Shown: positions 1 through 7,224 of the stretch, one piece after another
Layout: each line of letters starts with the position of its first letter
How positions within the stretch are numbered: position 1 is the stretch's first letter
Source of the DNA: CAZIGM01 sp964538675
GTDB taxonomy: Bacteria > Bacillota > Bacilli > Tepidibacillales > Tepidibacillaceae
Length of the DNA stretch: 18,118 bases
Direction: 5' to 3'
Assembly: GCA_964538675.1 (NCBI GenBank)
Contig: CAZIGM010000034.1
Location: 1 to 18,118 of the forward strand
Made by a program: the position numbers and the translations under genes
The notes under the pieces: generated by a model
What the model was told of the DNA's origin: nothing
What the model saw: only the letters and a program-made list of their open reading frames with translations
The model's database searches: none

Positions 1-268
1 TTAAAAACAGAACTAAGTTCGGCTTTATCCAAATCTTATAAAAACATAATTGAATATAGGATAAGTCTCACTAAGTTCTGTTAAAAACAGAACTAAGTTC
101 GGCTTTATCCAAATCTTATAAAAACATAATTGAATATAGGATAAGTCTCACTAAGTTCTGTTAAAAACAGAACTAAGTTCGGCTTTATCCAAATCTTATA
201 AAAACATAATTGAATTTAGGATAAGTCTCACTAAGTTCTGTTAAAAACAGAACTAAGTTCGGCTTTAT
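1..268. repeat. 80-bp tandem repeat array with hairpin units
   Basis: Three full 80-bp copies (1-80, 81-160, 161-240) plus a 28-bp partial copy (241-268) stand head to tail. Copies 1 and 2 are identical; copy 3 differs by one base in its linker (gaattt for gaatat). Viewed across the junctions, each period is a 52-nt interrupted hairpin (59-110, 139-190, 219-268) plus a 28-nt AT-rich linker. The hairpin has an outer stem GGATAA/TTATCC, an internal loop of GTCTCACTA opposite AAGTTCGGC, and an inner stem AGTTCTG-TTAAAAA-CAGAACT. The last hairpin loses its final CC where the gene's leader begins. The array starts at or before the window edge, so the copy number is a minimum. The linkers are constant, so it is not a CRISPR. 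Confidence 0.95.
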
Positions 269-284
269 AGAAAGGGTGATTTCT

Positions 285-1685
285 ATGGGAAAAATATCTG
301 CATTTTATACAATGCCACATCCTCCAATAATAATACCTGATATAGGGCGTGGAGAAGAAGAAAAAATAAAAAAGACATCTGATGCGTGCCATAAGGTTGG
401 TAAAGAGATTGAAAGGATGGAACCAGATACGATTATTATCGTTACTCCACATGGACCATTATTTAGTGATGCAAGTGCAATATCAAGTGGTGAACATATT
501 AACGGCGATTTGAATAAATTTAACGCGGATAATATTGAAATGAAATTGAAAATTGATTGTGCTTTAACAGACAAAATAATTAATTATGCCAAAAAAGAAA
601 AAGTAGCCACTGTGAAAATTACTGAAAGTACTGCAAAAAAATATAAAATAAACTATGAACTTGATCATGGATCAATAGTGCCTTTGTATTTTATTAATCA
701 AGAATATTCTAATTATAAGATTGTTCATATTACTTACGGTATGCTGCCAAAACTTCAATTATATAAATTCGGGATGTGTATAAGAAAAGCAGTTATTGAT
801 AGTGATATTAATGCAGTATTTATAGCTAGTGGTGATTTATCTCATCGTCTCATAAAGGATGGACCATATGAATATAGTTCTTATGGAGAAAAATTTGACA
901 GTGAAATTATATCGTTATTGAAAAAAGGTGATGTTTCAGGAATATTTAATATGGACTATATTACTGTAGAAAAAGCAGGTGAGTGTGGACTTCGTTCCTA
1001 TTATATTATGCTTGGAGCAATGAATGGCAATAGCATTAAAGGAGAATCGTTATCTTACGAGGGTAATTTTGGTGTAGGATACAGTGTAATGAAATTTAAT
1101 TTAGAAAAAAGTGTAGAAAACATGTATACATATTTATTAGAAGATAAAAAGAAAAAGTTAGAAAGTAAAATCAAGAGTCAGAATCCATATGTTAAGCTCG
1201 CAAGGGATAGTTTAATTTACTATCTTCTATATGGGTATTATATGGACGTACCAGATTATGTTACCGAAGAAATGGAAGAGCTGAAAAGAGGGGTATTTGT
1301 TTCTCTTAAAAAAGAAGGTCAATTAAGAGGATGTATTGGTACAGTTGCACCAGTAATGGATAATGTGGCCAAGGAGATAATAAGAAATGCTGTTGAAGCT
1401 GGTGAATTTGATCCAAGATTTAATCCTGTAACAGAAGATGAATTAGATGAATTAGATTTTTCAGTTGATATATTAACAGAACCTGTCAAAGCAACAAAAA
1501 AAGAACTTGATGTGAAAAAATATGGACTTATAGTTCGTAGTGGTAAAAAATCGGGTTTACTACTACCTGATTTAGAAGGAGTAGATTCGGTTGAGCAACA
1601 ACTAAATATAGTACTTCAAAAAGCAGGGATATCTCAAGATGAAGATTATGAGATAAATAAATTTGAAATAATTCGTTATAGTTAG
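285..1685 (+). CDS. AmmeMemoRadiSam system fusion protein, B (MEMO1/LigB-like) plus A (AMMECR1)
   Basis: This is a 466-aa fusion of two conserved domains. Residues 1-270 resemble the MEMO1/class III extradiol dioxygenase fold (AmmeMemoRadiSam system B), with candidate metal-site histidines in PHPP (His12), TPHGP (His56), LDHGS (His128) and SGDLSH (His187). Residues 295-466 are an AMMECR1 domain (system A) with the hallmark LRGCIG at 347-352. The family is widespread, but its reaction is not established to my knowledge. ATG at 285 is preferred over an upstream in-frame GTG at 276 because AAAGGG sits at the right distance before it and the GTG would overlap the ribosome binding site. The radical SAM partner starts 39 bp downstream, so the two are probably co-transcribed. 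The 80-bp hairpin array lies immediately upstream and would be in the leader if transcription starts to its left. The protein looks cytosolic, with no signal peptide or membrane segment. Confidence 0.9.
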   Translation: MGKISAFYTMPHPPIIIPDIGRGEEEKIKKTSDACHKVGKEIERMEPDTIIIVTPHGPLFSDASAISSGEHINGDLNKFNADNIEMKLKIDCALTDKIINYAKKEKVATVKITESTAKKYKINYELDHGSIVPLYFINQEYSNYKIVHITYGMLPKLQLYKFGMCIRKAVIDSDINAVFIASGDLSHRLIKDGPYEYSSYGEKFDSEIISLLKKGDVSGIFNMDYITVEKAGECGLRSYYIMLGAMNGNSIKGESLSYEGNFGVGYSVMKFNLEKSVENMYTYLLEDKKKKLESKIKSQNPYVKLARDSLIYYLLYGYYMDVPDYVTEEMEELKRGVFVSLKKEGQLRGCIGTVAPVMDNVAKEIIRNAVEAGEFDPRFNPVTEDELDELDFSVDILTEPVKATKKELDVKKYGLIVRSGKKSGLLLPDLEGVDSVEQQLNIVLQKAGISQDEDYEINKFEIIRYS

Positions 1686-1724
1686 TAGAAAAATGAAAAC
1701 TTGATTTTTTTACAGGTGATGTGG

Positions 1725-2756
1725 ATGGAACATGATGCTCTTTTCTATGAAAAAATTAATAATAAAGCCGAACCTTGTGAGGAAGTTGGGATTTTATCAA
1801 ATCCGAATAAAGTTAAATGTTTTTTGTGCCCTCATAATTGCGTTATAGCAGATGGTAAATTTGGGTTGTGTTCAGTTAGAAAAAACATTGATGGTGTTCT
1901 AGAAACAGTTAATTATGGAGAGATAACTTCTATTGCAGTAGATCCAATTGAAAAAAAACCTCTTTATCATTTTATGCCTGGTAAAAATATTTTATCAGTA
2001 GGTAGTTACGGATGTAATTTTTCTTGTGAATTTTGCCAGAATTATTCTATTGCAAAAGAGATATCTAGTAGTCAATATGTTTCACCAGAAGAATTAATAG
2101 ACGTATGCATAAATCAAAATAATAACGTTGGTATAGCTTTTACTTATAATGAACCAACTGTTTGGTACGAATATATTTATGATACAGCAAAAAAATTAAA
2201 AGAATTGTATCCAGAGAAAAAAAATGTTCTTGTTACTAACGGATATATTCAACAGAAGCCATTAGAAAAAATATTGCCATATGTTGATGCAATGAATATT
2301 GATTTAAAATCGTATCAAGAAGTATATTATAAAAAAATATGTAGGGGGGAACTAAAACCTGTACTAAAAACAATTGAAACAACTTATGAAAAATGTCATA
2401 TTGAAATAACCACTTTAATGGTTAATGATTTGAATGTTTCAGAAAATGAAATTAAAAATATAGCTTCATTTATAGCTGAATTAAATCCAAACATTCCATT
2501 ACATTTGACACGTTATTATCCTGCATATAAGATGGATTTACCGCCTACTGAGATAGAGAAGATGATATTAGTTAGAGAGATTGCAAAGAAATACCTTAAC
2601 TATGTCTATCTAGGGAATATCAGCAGTACTGATAATTCCACATATTGTCCAAATTGTAGCAAATTATTAATTGAGCGACGAGGGTATAAAACAAAGGTAT
2701 ATATAGAAGGTAATCAATGCAAAAGGTGTGGATTTGGCTTTAGTATTCGCAAATAA
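1725..2756 (+). CDS. AmmeMemoRadiSam system radical SAM protein (PflA-like)
   Basis: This 343-aa protein carries the radical SAM motif CNFSCEFC (Cys97, Cys101, Cys104), which binds a 4Fe-4S cluster that cleaves S-adenosylmethionine. An N-terminal cysteine group (Cys32, 35, 39, 49; CFLCPHNC) and a C-terminal CPNC...CKRC knuckle frame the core, as in PflA-like proteins that travel with MEMO1 and AMMECR1 homologues. By family association it acts with the product of the upstream fusion gene; the substrate is unknown. Candidate starts are TTG 1701, ATG 1719 and ATG 1725. I chose 1725 because AGGTG at 1714-1718 is six bases before it, whereas it abuts 1719. A strong terminator follows at 2761-2796, ending the transcription unit. 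Confidence 0.9.
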   Translation: MEHDALFYEKINNKAEPCEEVGILSNPNKVKCFLCPHNCVIADGKFGLCSVRKNIDGVLETVNYGEITSIAVDPIEKKPLYHFMPGKNILSVGSYGCNFSCEFCQNYSIAKEISSSQYVSPEELIDVCINQNNNVGIAFTYNEPTVWYEYIYDTAKKLKELYPEKKNVLVTNGYIQQKPLEKILPYVDAMNIDLKSYQEVYYKKICRGELKPVLKTIETTYEKCHIEITTLMVNDLNVSENEIKNIASFIAELNPNIPLHLTRYYPAYKMDLPPTEIEKMILVREIAKKYLNYVYLGNISSTDNSTYCPNCSKLLIERRGYKTKVYIEGNQCKRCGFGFSIRK

Positions 2757-2760
2757 TTTA

Positions 2761-2796
2761 GGCAGCTAATGTGTTTAAAGTAACACATTAGCTGCC
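2761..2796. terminator. bidirectional intrinsic terminator between convergent genes
   Basis: A perfect 15-bp stem, GGCAGCTAATGTGTT paired with AACACATTAGCTGCC around a 6-nt loop, lies between the stops of the radical SAM gene (+) and the antiporter gene (-). The right side continues into an AT-rich stretch (attatattattctc) and the left side into taaattattt on the minus strand. Stem length and position support termination from both sides, although neither T-tract is long. Confidence 0.85.
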
Positions 2797-2808
2797 ATTA
2801 TATTATTC

Positions 2809-4365
2809 TCACTTATTTTCTCCCTCAATACTATTAATAATATTTTCTTTCTGATTATCTGATACCATATCAGATATAATATGTTTTCTATTAAGCTCCT
2901 CAACTGCATCATATTCTGAGTAAAGTATTTGTGATTTGGCTTTATGAAGTTGTTTATCCTCCAGTTCAGGGTATTCCTTATATAGAGCATTAAGTAAATT
3001 TAAAGATACTGTCTCTTTTTCATCATATTCCTTAAATATTTTTTTGTATACATAACGGGAGATAAGAGACTGCTCTTTCATTGATTCAAGTTCAATTTTC
3101 GCGTTTTTTATTCTATGTATAGTTGCTAACATATCTTCATAATCAATTATTTCAGTAGCTGTTTTTGATGCTCCTAAAGCCCTTATAAATGGCTTAATAG
3201 TAAGACCTTGAAAGACAAGAGAAAATAAAACTACAGAAAAAGCTAGAATAAGAATTTCATCTCTACCATTGAAATCTAATGGTAGACTTAAAGCAAGTGC
3301 TATTGAAAGAGATCCTTTTAAACCACCCCAGTTTAAAATATGCTTCCATGAGGTAGGAAAGTTTTTTACGAAAGACAAACTAGTGTAAACCGCAATGCTT
3401 CTTGATACAAGAACGATAATAATAGCTAGAAGAATCATACTCCATTCAATAGAAAAGTCAATTTTTGTTATTTCAAGTCCTACCATTAAAAAGACTAATG
3501 AGTTAGCAAGTAAAGCCAATACGTCCCAAAAATTATTAATATTCAATTTAGTTGTTGGACTCATGCCAATTTTACTTCCGTAATTCCCAAAAACAAGTCC
3601 CGCAGTCACTACTGCAATAACACCTGAAACGGAAAAATGTTCGGCAATAAAGAATGAACCATAAAAAAGTAACATTGAAAAAATAATTTCTAGGGGATAA
3701 TCATCATAGAATTTAAGTAGTAATGAAAATAAATAACCTAAGATTCCACCAATTATTAATCCACCAAAAGCTACTTTTATAAATTCCAAGATTCCATAAC
3801 CAAAGCCAATAACGCCCATATCTAAATAAGTTAAAAGATAGATTGATGAAATATTAAATAATACTACAGCAATTCCATCATTGAACAGGCTTTCCCCTTC
3901 TACAACAGTAGAGAGTTTTTTATCAACCCCAATACTTTTAAATATTGAAATAACGCTAACTGGATCAGTAGCAGACATTAAAGCAGCAAAAGTAAAAGCT
4001 ACTGAAATAGACAATCCAAGAAAATAATTAGAAAGAAAGCCAATTGAGATAAAAGAAAGTAATGTTCCAACTAGTGCTAGAGCAGTTATAGGTTTTTTAT
4101 TTTCGATTAAATGTGAAACTGGAAACTTCAATGTTGCTTCTCCTAGCAATGTTGGTAAAAATATTGAAATAATTGCGAAACGAAATACCTCATCCTCCGC
4201 AATAAATTCTTTTAAGGAATCAAGACCTACAAAAGGCGCTAATCCAATTAATGTCCCTACGATAACTAATGCTATAGGATATGGGACATTAATTTTTTTT
4301 GCTATTGCAGTAGTTGAAATAGCTATAGCTAACAGAATTAGTATTAATATAAAATGTTCGTGCAA
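2809..4365 (-). CDS. CPA1-family Na+(K+)/H+ antiporter (NhaP-like)
   Basis: The 518-aa protein has about a dozen hydrophobic segments over residues 1-390, followed by a hydrophilic cytosolic tail of about 120 residues rich in Glu and Lys. The ion-exchange signatures are present: SATDPVSV (Asp134) and GESLFNDGIAVVLF (Asn162-Asp163), characteristic of the CPA1 cation:proton antiporters. It should expel Na+ or K+ in exchange for protons at the cell membrane and serve pH or salt homeostasis. A GTG at 4374 extends the frame, but it lies inside AGGAG and cannot be served by it; TTG at 4365 is eight bases after AGGAG and is preferred. The gene has its own candidate promoter and a hairpin-rich leader (see the entries at 4410-4512). 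Exact ion specificity cannot be read from sequence. Confidence 0.9.
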   Translation of the reverse strand: MHEHFILILILLAIAISTTAIAKKINVPYPIALVIVGTLIGLAPFVGLDSLKEFIAEDEVFRFAIISIFLPTLLGEATLKFPVSHLIENKKPITALALVGTLLSFISIGFLSNYFLGLSISVAFTFAALMSATDPVSVISIFKSIGVDKKLSTVVEGESLFNDGIAVVLFNISSIYLLTYLDMGVIGFGYGILEFIKVAFGGLIIGGILGYLFSLLLKFYDDYPLEIIFSMLLFYGSFFIAEHFSVSGVIAVVTAGLVFGNYGSKIGMSPTTKLNINNFWDVLALLANSLVFLMVGLEITKIDFSIEWSMILLAIIIVLVSRSIAVYTSLSFVKNFPTSWKHILNWGGLKGSLSIALALSLPLDFNGRDEILILAFSVVLFSLVFQGLTIKPFIRALGASKTATEIIDYEDMLATIHRIKNAKIELESMKEQSLISRYVYKKIFKEYDEKETVSLNLLNALYKEYPELEDKQLHKAKSQILYSEYDAVEELNRKHIISDMVSDNQKENIINSIEGENK

Positions 4366-4409
4366 TTTGTTCACTCCTACTTACTAAATTAATAATAATA
4401 TTAAAAAGA

Positions 4410-4432
4410 CCCTATCTAATTATTAGATAGGG
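4410..4432 (-). terminator. intrinsic terminator in the antiporter gene leader
   Basis: A 10-bp perfect stem, CCCTATCTAA / TTAGATAGGG with a 3-nt loop, is followed on the minus strand by TCTTTTTAA. It sits between the stop of the 96-aa gene (4552) and the start of the antiporter gene (4365). It could end the upstream transcript or act as an attenuator for the antiporter; the candidate promoter upstream of it at 4504-4512 makes the second role possible. Confidence 0.75.
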
Positions 4433-4452
4433 GAAAAGCAAAACAACTCTCA

Positions 4453-4484
4453 TACGACCTCATTTTACCATACGTCGTAAAATG
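4453..4484 (-). promoter_or_regulatory. overlapping alternative hairpins upstream of the leader terminator
   Basis: Two stems share bases: CATTTTAC/GTAAAATG (4461-4468 with 4477-4484) and TACGAC/GTCGTA (4453-4458 with 4474-4479). They cannot form together. Read on the minus strand they precede the terminator at 4432-4410, an order typical of a regulated leader. No known riboswitch class is recognised. Confidence 0.4.
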
Positions 4485-4503
4485 AAACAAAGATTATATT
4501 GAT

Positions 4504-4512
4504 ATTATATCA
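4504..4512 (-). promoter_or_regulatory. candidate extended -10 promoter for the antiporter leader
   Basis: On the minus strand the sequence reads TGATATAAT, a perfect TATAAT with the TGn extension. No good -35 hexamer lies 17 bp upstream, which extended -10 promoters can tolerate. Transcription would start near 4497 and give a leader of about 130 nt before the TTG start at 4365. Confidence 0.5.
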
Positions 4513-4551
4513 GAAAATTAACAAAACAATATAATTATTTTAAATTATTTT

Positions 4552-4842
4552 TTAATCTTTTGGAAGGAATCTATTTTGTAATAAGGAATCAGTTAATTGG
4601 TCTATAGTTAGTTTAATAGTTACCTCAGGTATTTCGGCAATAAATATTTTTTTAAGGTAATCATATTTTAATATTCCAGCTGGTTGTATTTGATAAAAAA
4701 TAATATCTTGTTTGTTTTTTTCACCTTTTTTTTTCACAGTATTAAGAACTGTAAATATATCTCCCCAGTATGGCAGATAAGGCTTTTGTTTATGTTTTAT
4801 TAGAATTTCTTTTAGATTTATTAATAAATTTTCTGTATTCAT
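4552..4842 (-). CDS. hypothetical protein, 96 aa
   Basis: I do not recognise this small cytosolic protein. It is 96 residues, moderately basic, with no signal peptide, membrane segment or cysteine motif. It has a mixed pattern with a lysine-rich stretch (KKKGEKNKQD, residues 38-47) and an Ile/Leu-rich second half. Its ATG has a clear ribosome binding site (AGGAG, six bases upstream). It lies 91 bp downstream of gerPD on the same strand with no obvious terminator between, so it may be read with the gerP operon, which would suggest sporulation-time expression; this is inference only. Confidence 0.7.
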   Translation of the reverse strand: MNTENLLINLKEILIKHKQKPYLPYWGDIFTVLNTVKKKGEKNKQDIIFYQIQPAGILKYDYLKKIFIAEIPEVTIKLTIDQLTDSLLQNRFLPKD

Positions 4843-4933
4843 GACAAACTCCTACATTTACCCATTTACTTAATCTATATAATACTATATCAAAAAAGTT
4901 TAAAAACAAAAATGGGAATATAATAATATTTTT

Positions 4934-5113
4934 TTATGTCTCTGTTGCTGGTGGAACAAATGGTCCAATAGAAATAGCTTCTGGTGGAGTGTCAAATATT
5001 GATGATGGAGATATGATTTGCGAATCACCAATAATGAAAACGGAAGCTCCAGCAACTACTGTTGCTTTAATATTACCTACACTTATATCGTGATTTATAA
5101 CAGTATAATCCAT
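4934..5113 (-). CDS. gerPD: spore germination protein GerPD
   Basis: A 59-aa protein is encoded by this short frame, starting MDYTVINHDISVGNIK and containing ASVFIIGD and FDTPPE followed by IGPFVP. This arrangement matches GerPD, the smallest GerP protein (about 58-60 aa). GerP proteins are made in the mother cell and let small germinants pass the spore coat to reach the inner receptors. The ATG follows the gerPC stop by three bases, and its ribosome binding site (AAGGAGG) lies inside the last codons of gerPC, indicating translational coupling. It is the last gerP gene here. The start is unambiguous. Assignment to GerPD rests on the motif order and length. Confidence 0.88.
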   Translation of the reverse strand: MDYTVINHDISVGNIKATVVAGASVFIIGDSQIISPSSIFDTPPEAISIGPFVPPATET

Positions 5114-5116
5114 AAT

Positions 5117-5701
5117 TTATATTACCTCCTTAGGCAAATATTTAATAAAAGTTTCAAGAGCTTTATTTATATCATTCATCATTCTTTTGACTACATCTTC
5201 TTCAAAAGGCTCAATATTATCAAGGTTTAATTTGTTTTTCTTTTGATTTACATATAAGTTAATTTGGTTTTGAATTTGTTTTTGCACATCATTTATTAGT
5301 TGTCCTTTTCTTTCATCAGCTAATGATTTTTCATATTTTTCTTCAAGTTGATTAATTTTTTTAAAAACATCTCCATTAAGATATTCATCAATTTGTTCCG
5401 TAATATTTTTATACATATCAATATTTTGACCATTAACTTCAAATTCTTCAATAGCCTCAGAATCTTCTGAGTTTCCTGGTGTTATACCTATATTTAATGT
5501 TCCTTCCAACTTTTCTACCTTTAATTGATCAAATTTATAATCAATTTTTTCTATGTTTAAAGGTCTAGTTTTCTTAAGGGGTTCAATTTCTTTTTTTAAA
5601 ATTAAAATATCTTCTTCTAATTTTTTTATCTTTTTATTTTGTTTATCGATAATTTTTTGAAATTGTTGAATATATATACAGAATTCACTTTGTTGATTCA
5701 T
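5117..5701 (-). CDS. gerPC: spore germination protein GerPC
   Basis: This 194-aa protein has an N-terminal coiled coil (about residues 10-45, heptads rich in Lys, Glu, Ile and Leu), a middle segment with LEGTLNIGITPG (79-90), and a C-terminal half with long charged helices ending LPKEVI. This is the layout of GerPC, the largest GerP protein, which is needed for the permeability of the spore coat to germinants. The ATG at 5701 follows AAGGGGG. It sits 44 bp after gerPE and 3 bp before gerPD in the same operon. In Bacillus subtilis gerPC follows gerPB; here gerPE lies between them. Coiled-coil bias makes this family diverge fast, so context adds weight to the call. Confidence 0.85.
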   Translation of the reverse strand: MNQQSEFCIYIQQFQKIIDKQNKKIKKLEEDILILKKEIEPLKKTRPLNIEKIDYKFDQLKVEKLEGTLNIGITPGNSEDSEAIEEFEVNGQNIDMYKNITEQIDEYLNGDVFKKINQLEEKYEKSLADERKGQLINDVQKQIQNQINLYVNQKKNKLNLDNIEPFEEDVVKRMMNDINKALETFIKYLPKEVI

Positions 5702-5745
5702 ATCATTTCCCCCTTATCTAAAGTTTTGTGATTTTTCAGTTTTAG

Positions 5746-6117
5746 TTATTCATGTAATAGATTACGAAAAATCTTAAGTCGTGCTTCATTGTTAATTACT
5801 TGTGTGGAGCCAATATGAAGAATTGCAGAGGCAGTAAGACTTAATATATATAAACCATCAACTTTAATAAACGGTGACTTATTTATTGTTCTTACATTGA
5901 TGCGTTCATTTATTGACGGCTTAGGTATTTGTCTTGAAAAAGTTGGGTAAGTGTCAATGTTATCTCCCTCATTTTCAAAGAATATTGGAACCTCACGTTG
6001 CACAGCAAATATTCTTGCATTAGGAGTTACATCTATAGAATCACCAAAATTTGCTGTAGAGCAATCAACAACATTCTGAATTTTTATATTTTTAACTATT
6101 GAAATTCTTGGATTCAT
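5746..6117 (-). CDS. gerPE: spore germination protein GerPE
   Basis: The 123-aa protein begins MNPRISIVKNIKIQNV and has an early FGDS element, the FAVQREVPIFFENEGD block (residues 36-51) and the FSRQIPKP block (about 59-66), which match GerPE. It belongs to the GerP set that makes the spore coat permeable to small germinants. ATG at 6117 is chosen: AGGAG lies nine bases upstream and the family begins at this point. The frame extends to 6189, but those extra 24 residues overlap gerPB and only mimic a signal peptide. The gene overlaps the end of gerPB by 26 bp, which suggests translational coupling. Its place between gerPB and gerPC is unusual. Confidence 0.88.
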   Translation of the reverse strand: MNPRISIVKNIKIQNVVDCSTANFGDSIDVTPNARIFAVQREVPIFFENEGDNIDTYPTFSRQIPKPSINERINVRTINKSPFIKVDGLYILSLTASAILHIGSTQVINNEARLKIFRNLLHE

Positions 6118-6352
6118 GATGTTTAACTCCTTGCTCTTTTTCAAATTCAATATTATTTGGAGAAGGAAGAACAATAGTAGGAAATTCATTATAATCAGGC
6201 TCTCTTACAGGACCTGTAAAACCACCAGTATTATGTAGATTTGTCATGGATTTTATTATCCCAGCACTTCCTATTTGAAATATTGATGATTGTGTTATTC
6301 CACCAATTTTTATGGAATTTATAAATATACTTTGATGAACTATTAATTTCAT
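6092..6352 (-). CDS. gerPB: spore germination protein GerPB
   Basis: An 86-aa protein begins MKLIVHQSIFINSIKIGGI and continues with SSIFQIGSAGIIKS and LHNTGGFTGP, the diagnostic core of GerPB. The C-terminal 30 residues are hydrophilic and variable, as in other GerPB proteins. It is a structural or assembly component that acts in the spore coat and affects germinant access. It is the second gene of the operon, 18 bp after gerPA, and its 3' end overlaps gerPE by 26 bp. Confidence 0.92.
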   Translation of the reverse strand: MKLIVHQSIFINSIKIGGITQSSIFQIGSAGIIKSMTNLHNTGGFTGPVREPDYNEFPTIVLPSPNNIEFEKEQGVKHHESKNFNS

Positions 6353-6370
6353 TTTTTCACTCCATATACT

Positions 6371-6592
6371 CTATGTTGCTGAAGCAGTGGTAGTATCAAC
6401 TACATCAGTGTCAATATTTGCTTGGTTATTTAAACCCTGTTTAGAAAATTGAAAATCTCCAGTTCTAAATGAACCCGCTCCTGCAAAGGTTTTTGTGGTG
6501 CTTTTTGGCGATACATATAAAGTGTCTCCAAAATTAGCCACACCACCACTACCTACTGTATTAATTTTTATATTCCCAATAATAGAAGGCAT
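6371..6592 (-). CDS. gerPA: spore germination protein GerPA (GerPA/GerPF family)
   Basis: This 73-aa protein begins MPSIIGNIKINTVGSGGVANFGD and has YVSPKSTTKTF, GAGSFRTGDF and a DTDVVD tail, all conserved in the GerPA/GerPF family. First position in the operon favours GerPA; GerPF is a paralogue with the same fold and no second copy is in the window. A frame start at 6601 exists, but that ATG directly abuts AAAGG, so the ATG at 6592, seven bases beyond the ribosome binding site and matching the family N-terminus, is preferred. It is probably transcribed from the sigma-K-like promoter at 6656-6683 late in the mother cell. Confidence 0.9.
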   Translation of the reverse strand: MPSIIGNIKINTVGSGGVANFGDTLYVSPKSTTKTFAGAGSFRTGDFQFSKQGLNNQANIDTDVVDTTTASAT

Positions 6593-6655
6593 TAAAAACA
6601 TCCTTTTGTTACTTATTTAATTAAAAATGATGGGATTTTTTCTACATTCACTAAA

Positions 6656-6683
6656 TAATATATGTGATTGAATAATTAAAGGT
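6656..6683 (-). promoter_or_regulatory. candidate sigma-K promoter of the gerP operon
   Basis: On the minus strand the sequence has AC, 17 bases, then CATATATTA, which fits the sigma-K consensus AC-N16/17-CATANNNTA. The -10 element is at 6664-6656 and the AC at 6683-6682, about 65-70 bp upstream of the gerPA start. gerP is a known sigma-K operon in Bacillus, so position and consensus agree. Confidence 0.6.
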
Positions 6684-6750
6684 TAAAAAATAGTTTAGTT
6701 TTATAGGATTTTATTCTGAATATTATCTTTTTTTATGAGTATAAATATAG

Positions 6751-6794
6751 AAATATTTTGTCCCAACTTATAACAATAGGACAAATAAATATTT
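6751..6794. promoter_or_regulatory. imperfect inverted repeat upstream of the 84-aa gene
   Basis: AAATATTTTGTCC (6751-6763) faces GGACAAATAAATATTT (6779-6794) across 15 bases. The 8-bp core ATTTTGTCC/GGACAAAT and the symmetric AT flanks could be an operator for the rightward gene at 6835 or simply a hairpin. No regulator is recognised. Confidence 0.35.
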
Positions 6795-6834
6795 AGTTGA
6801 TTGAGAATAACACAGGTTGATTGGGGGAAATAGG

Positions 6835-7089
6835 ATGACTGAGAATATTTTATATAGAAAAATTTCCAAAGGATTAATGGATATATGTGAAAGGCAAAAG
6901 ATTGGTCATGTAAATAAATTTTATCTTATTATTAATAATGATAGTGATATTTCATTAGAGAAACTTCATCAACAATTACAAATTGATTTACCAATAAATG
7001 TATCTCAAAGCACAGCAATTGTTGTAGAGAGAAGAAATATAGAAATTCTATCTGCTATTATTTATAAAGTAGAAGGTGAAAAACTTTAG
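6835..7089 (+). CDS. hypothetical protein, 84 aa
   Basis: I do not recognise this small protein. It has 84 residues, begins MTENILYRKISKGLMDICER, is soluble, and alternates predicted helix (1-25, 40-50) and strand (28-38, 58-80), compatible with a small alpha/beta fold. It has no cysteine or metal motif beyond a single Cys. The ATG at 6835 follows a GGGGG-rich ribosome binding site; an in-frame TTG at 6817 lies before that site and is rejected. It is transcribed divergently from the gerP operon across a 240-bp gap and followed by a small membrane protein gene 135 bp away. Confidence 0.65.
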   Translation: MTENILYRKISKGLMDICERQKIGHVNKFYLIINNDSDISLEKLHQQLQIDLPINVSQSTAIVVERRNIEILSAIIYKVEGEKL

Positions 7090-7224
7090 AAAAAATAGAA
7101 TTAATTTGTTAAATGCACAAGATTAGTGAAAGTTTAATAAAAGATATGATATTTTTATTATATGGTATATAATTTAATAACGAGGTATATATTACTAAAT
7201 ATTTATAAGTGAGGAGGCTTACTG

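Noticed and set aside
214..216. Single-base difference in repeat copy 3 as a sign of a distinct element
   Set aside because: One substitution in 80 bases is ordinary divergence between tandem copies, although the same gaattt variant occurs before the narG hairpin.
1..268. CRISPR-like array
   Set aside because: The full 80-bp period is repeated with constant linkers; there are no variable spacers and no cas genes.
4366..4374. GTG start of the antiporter at 4374
   Set aside because: The GTG overlaps the AGGAG ribosome binding site; TTG at 4365 has correct spacing.
5018..5230. 70-aa rightward frame opposite gerPC and gerPD
   Set aside because: It is an antisense shadow with low-complexity Asn/Tyr/Ile composition.
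6118..6189. Signal peptide-like N-terminal extension of GerPE (MNFLLLFFLLQIILNL)
   Set aside because: It is the gerPB coding region read in another frame; AGGAG and the family N-terminus place the start at 6117.
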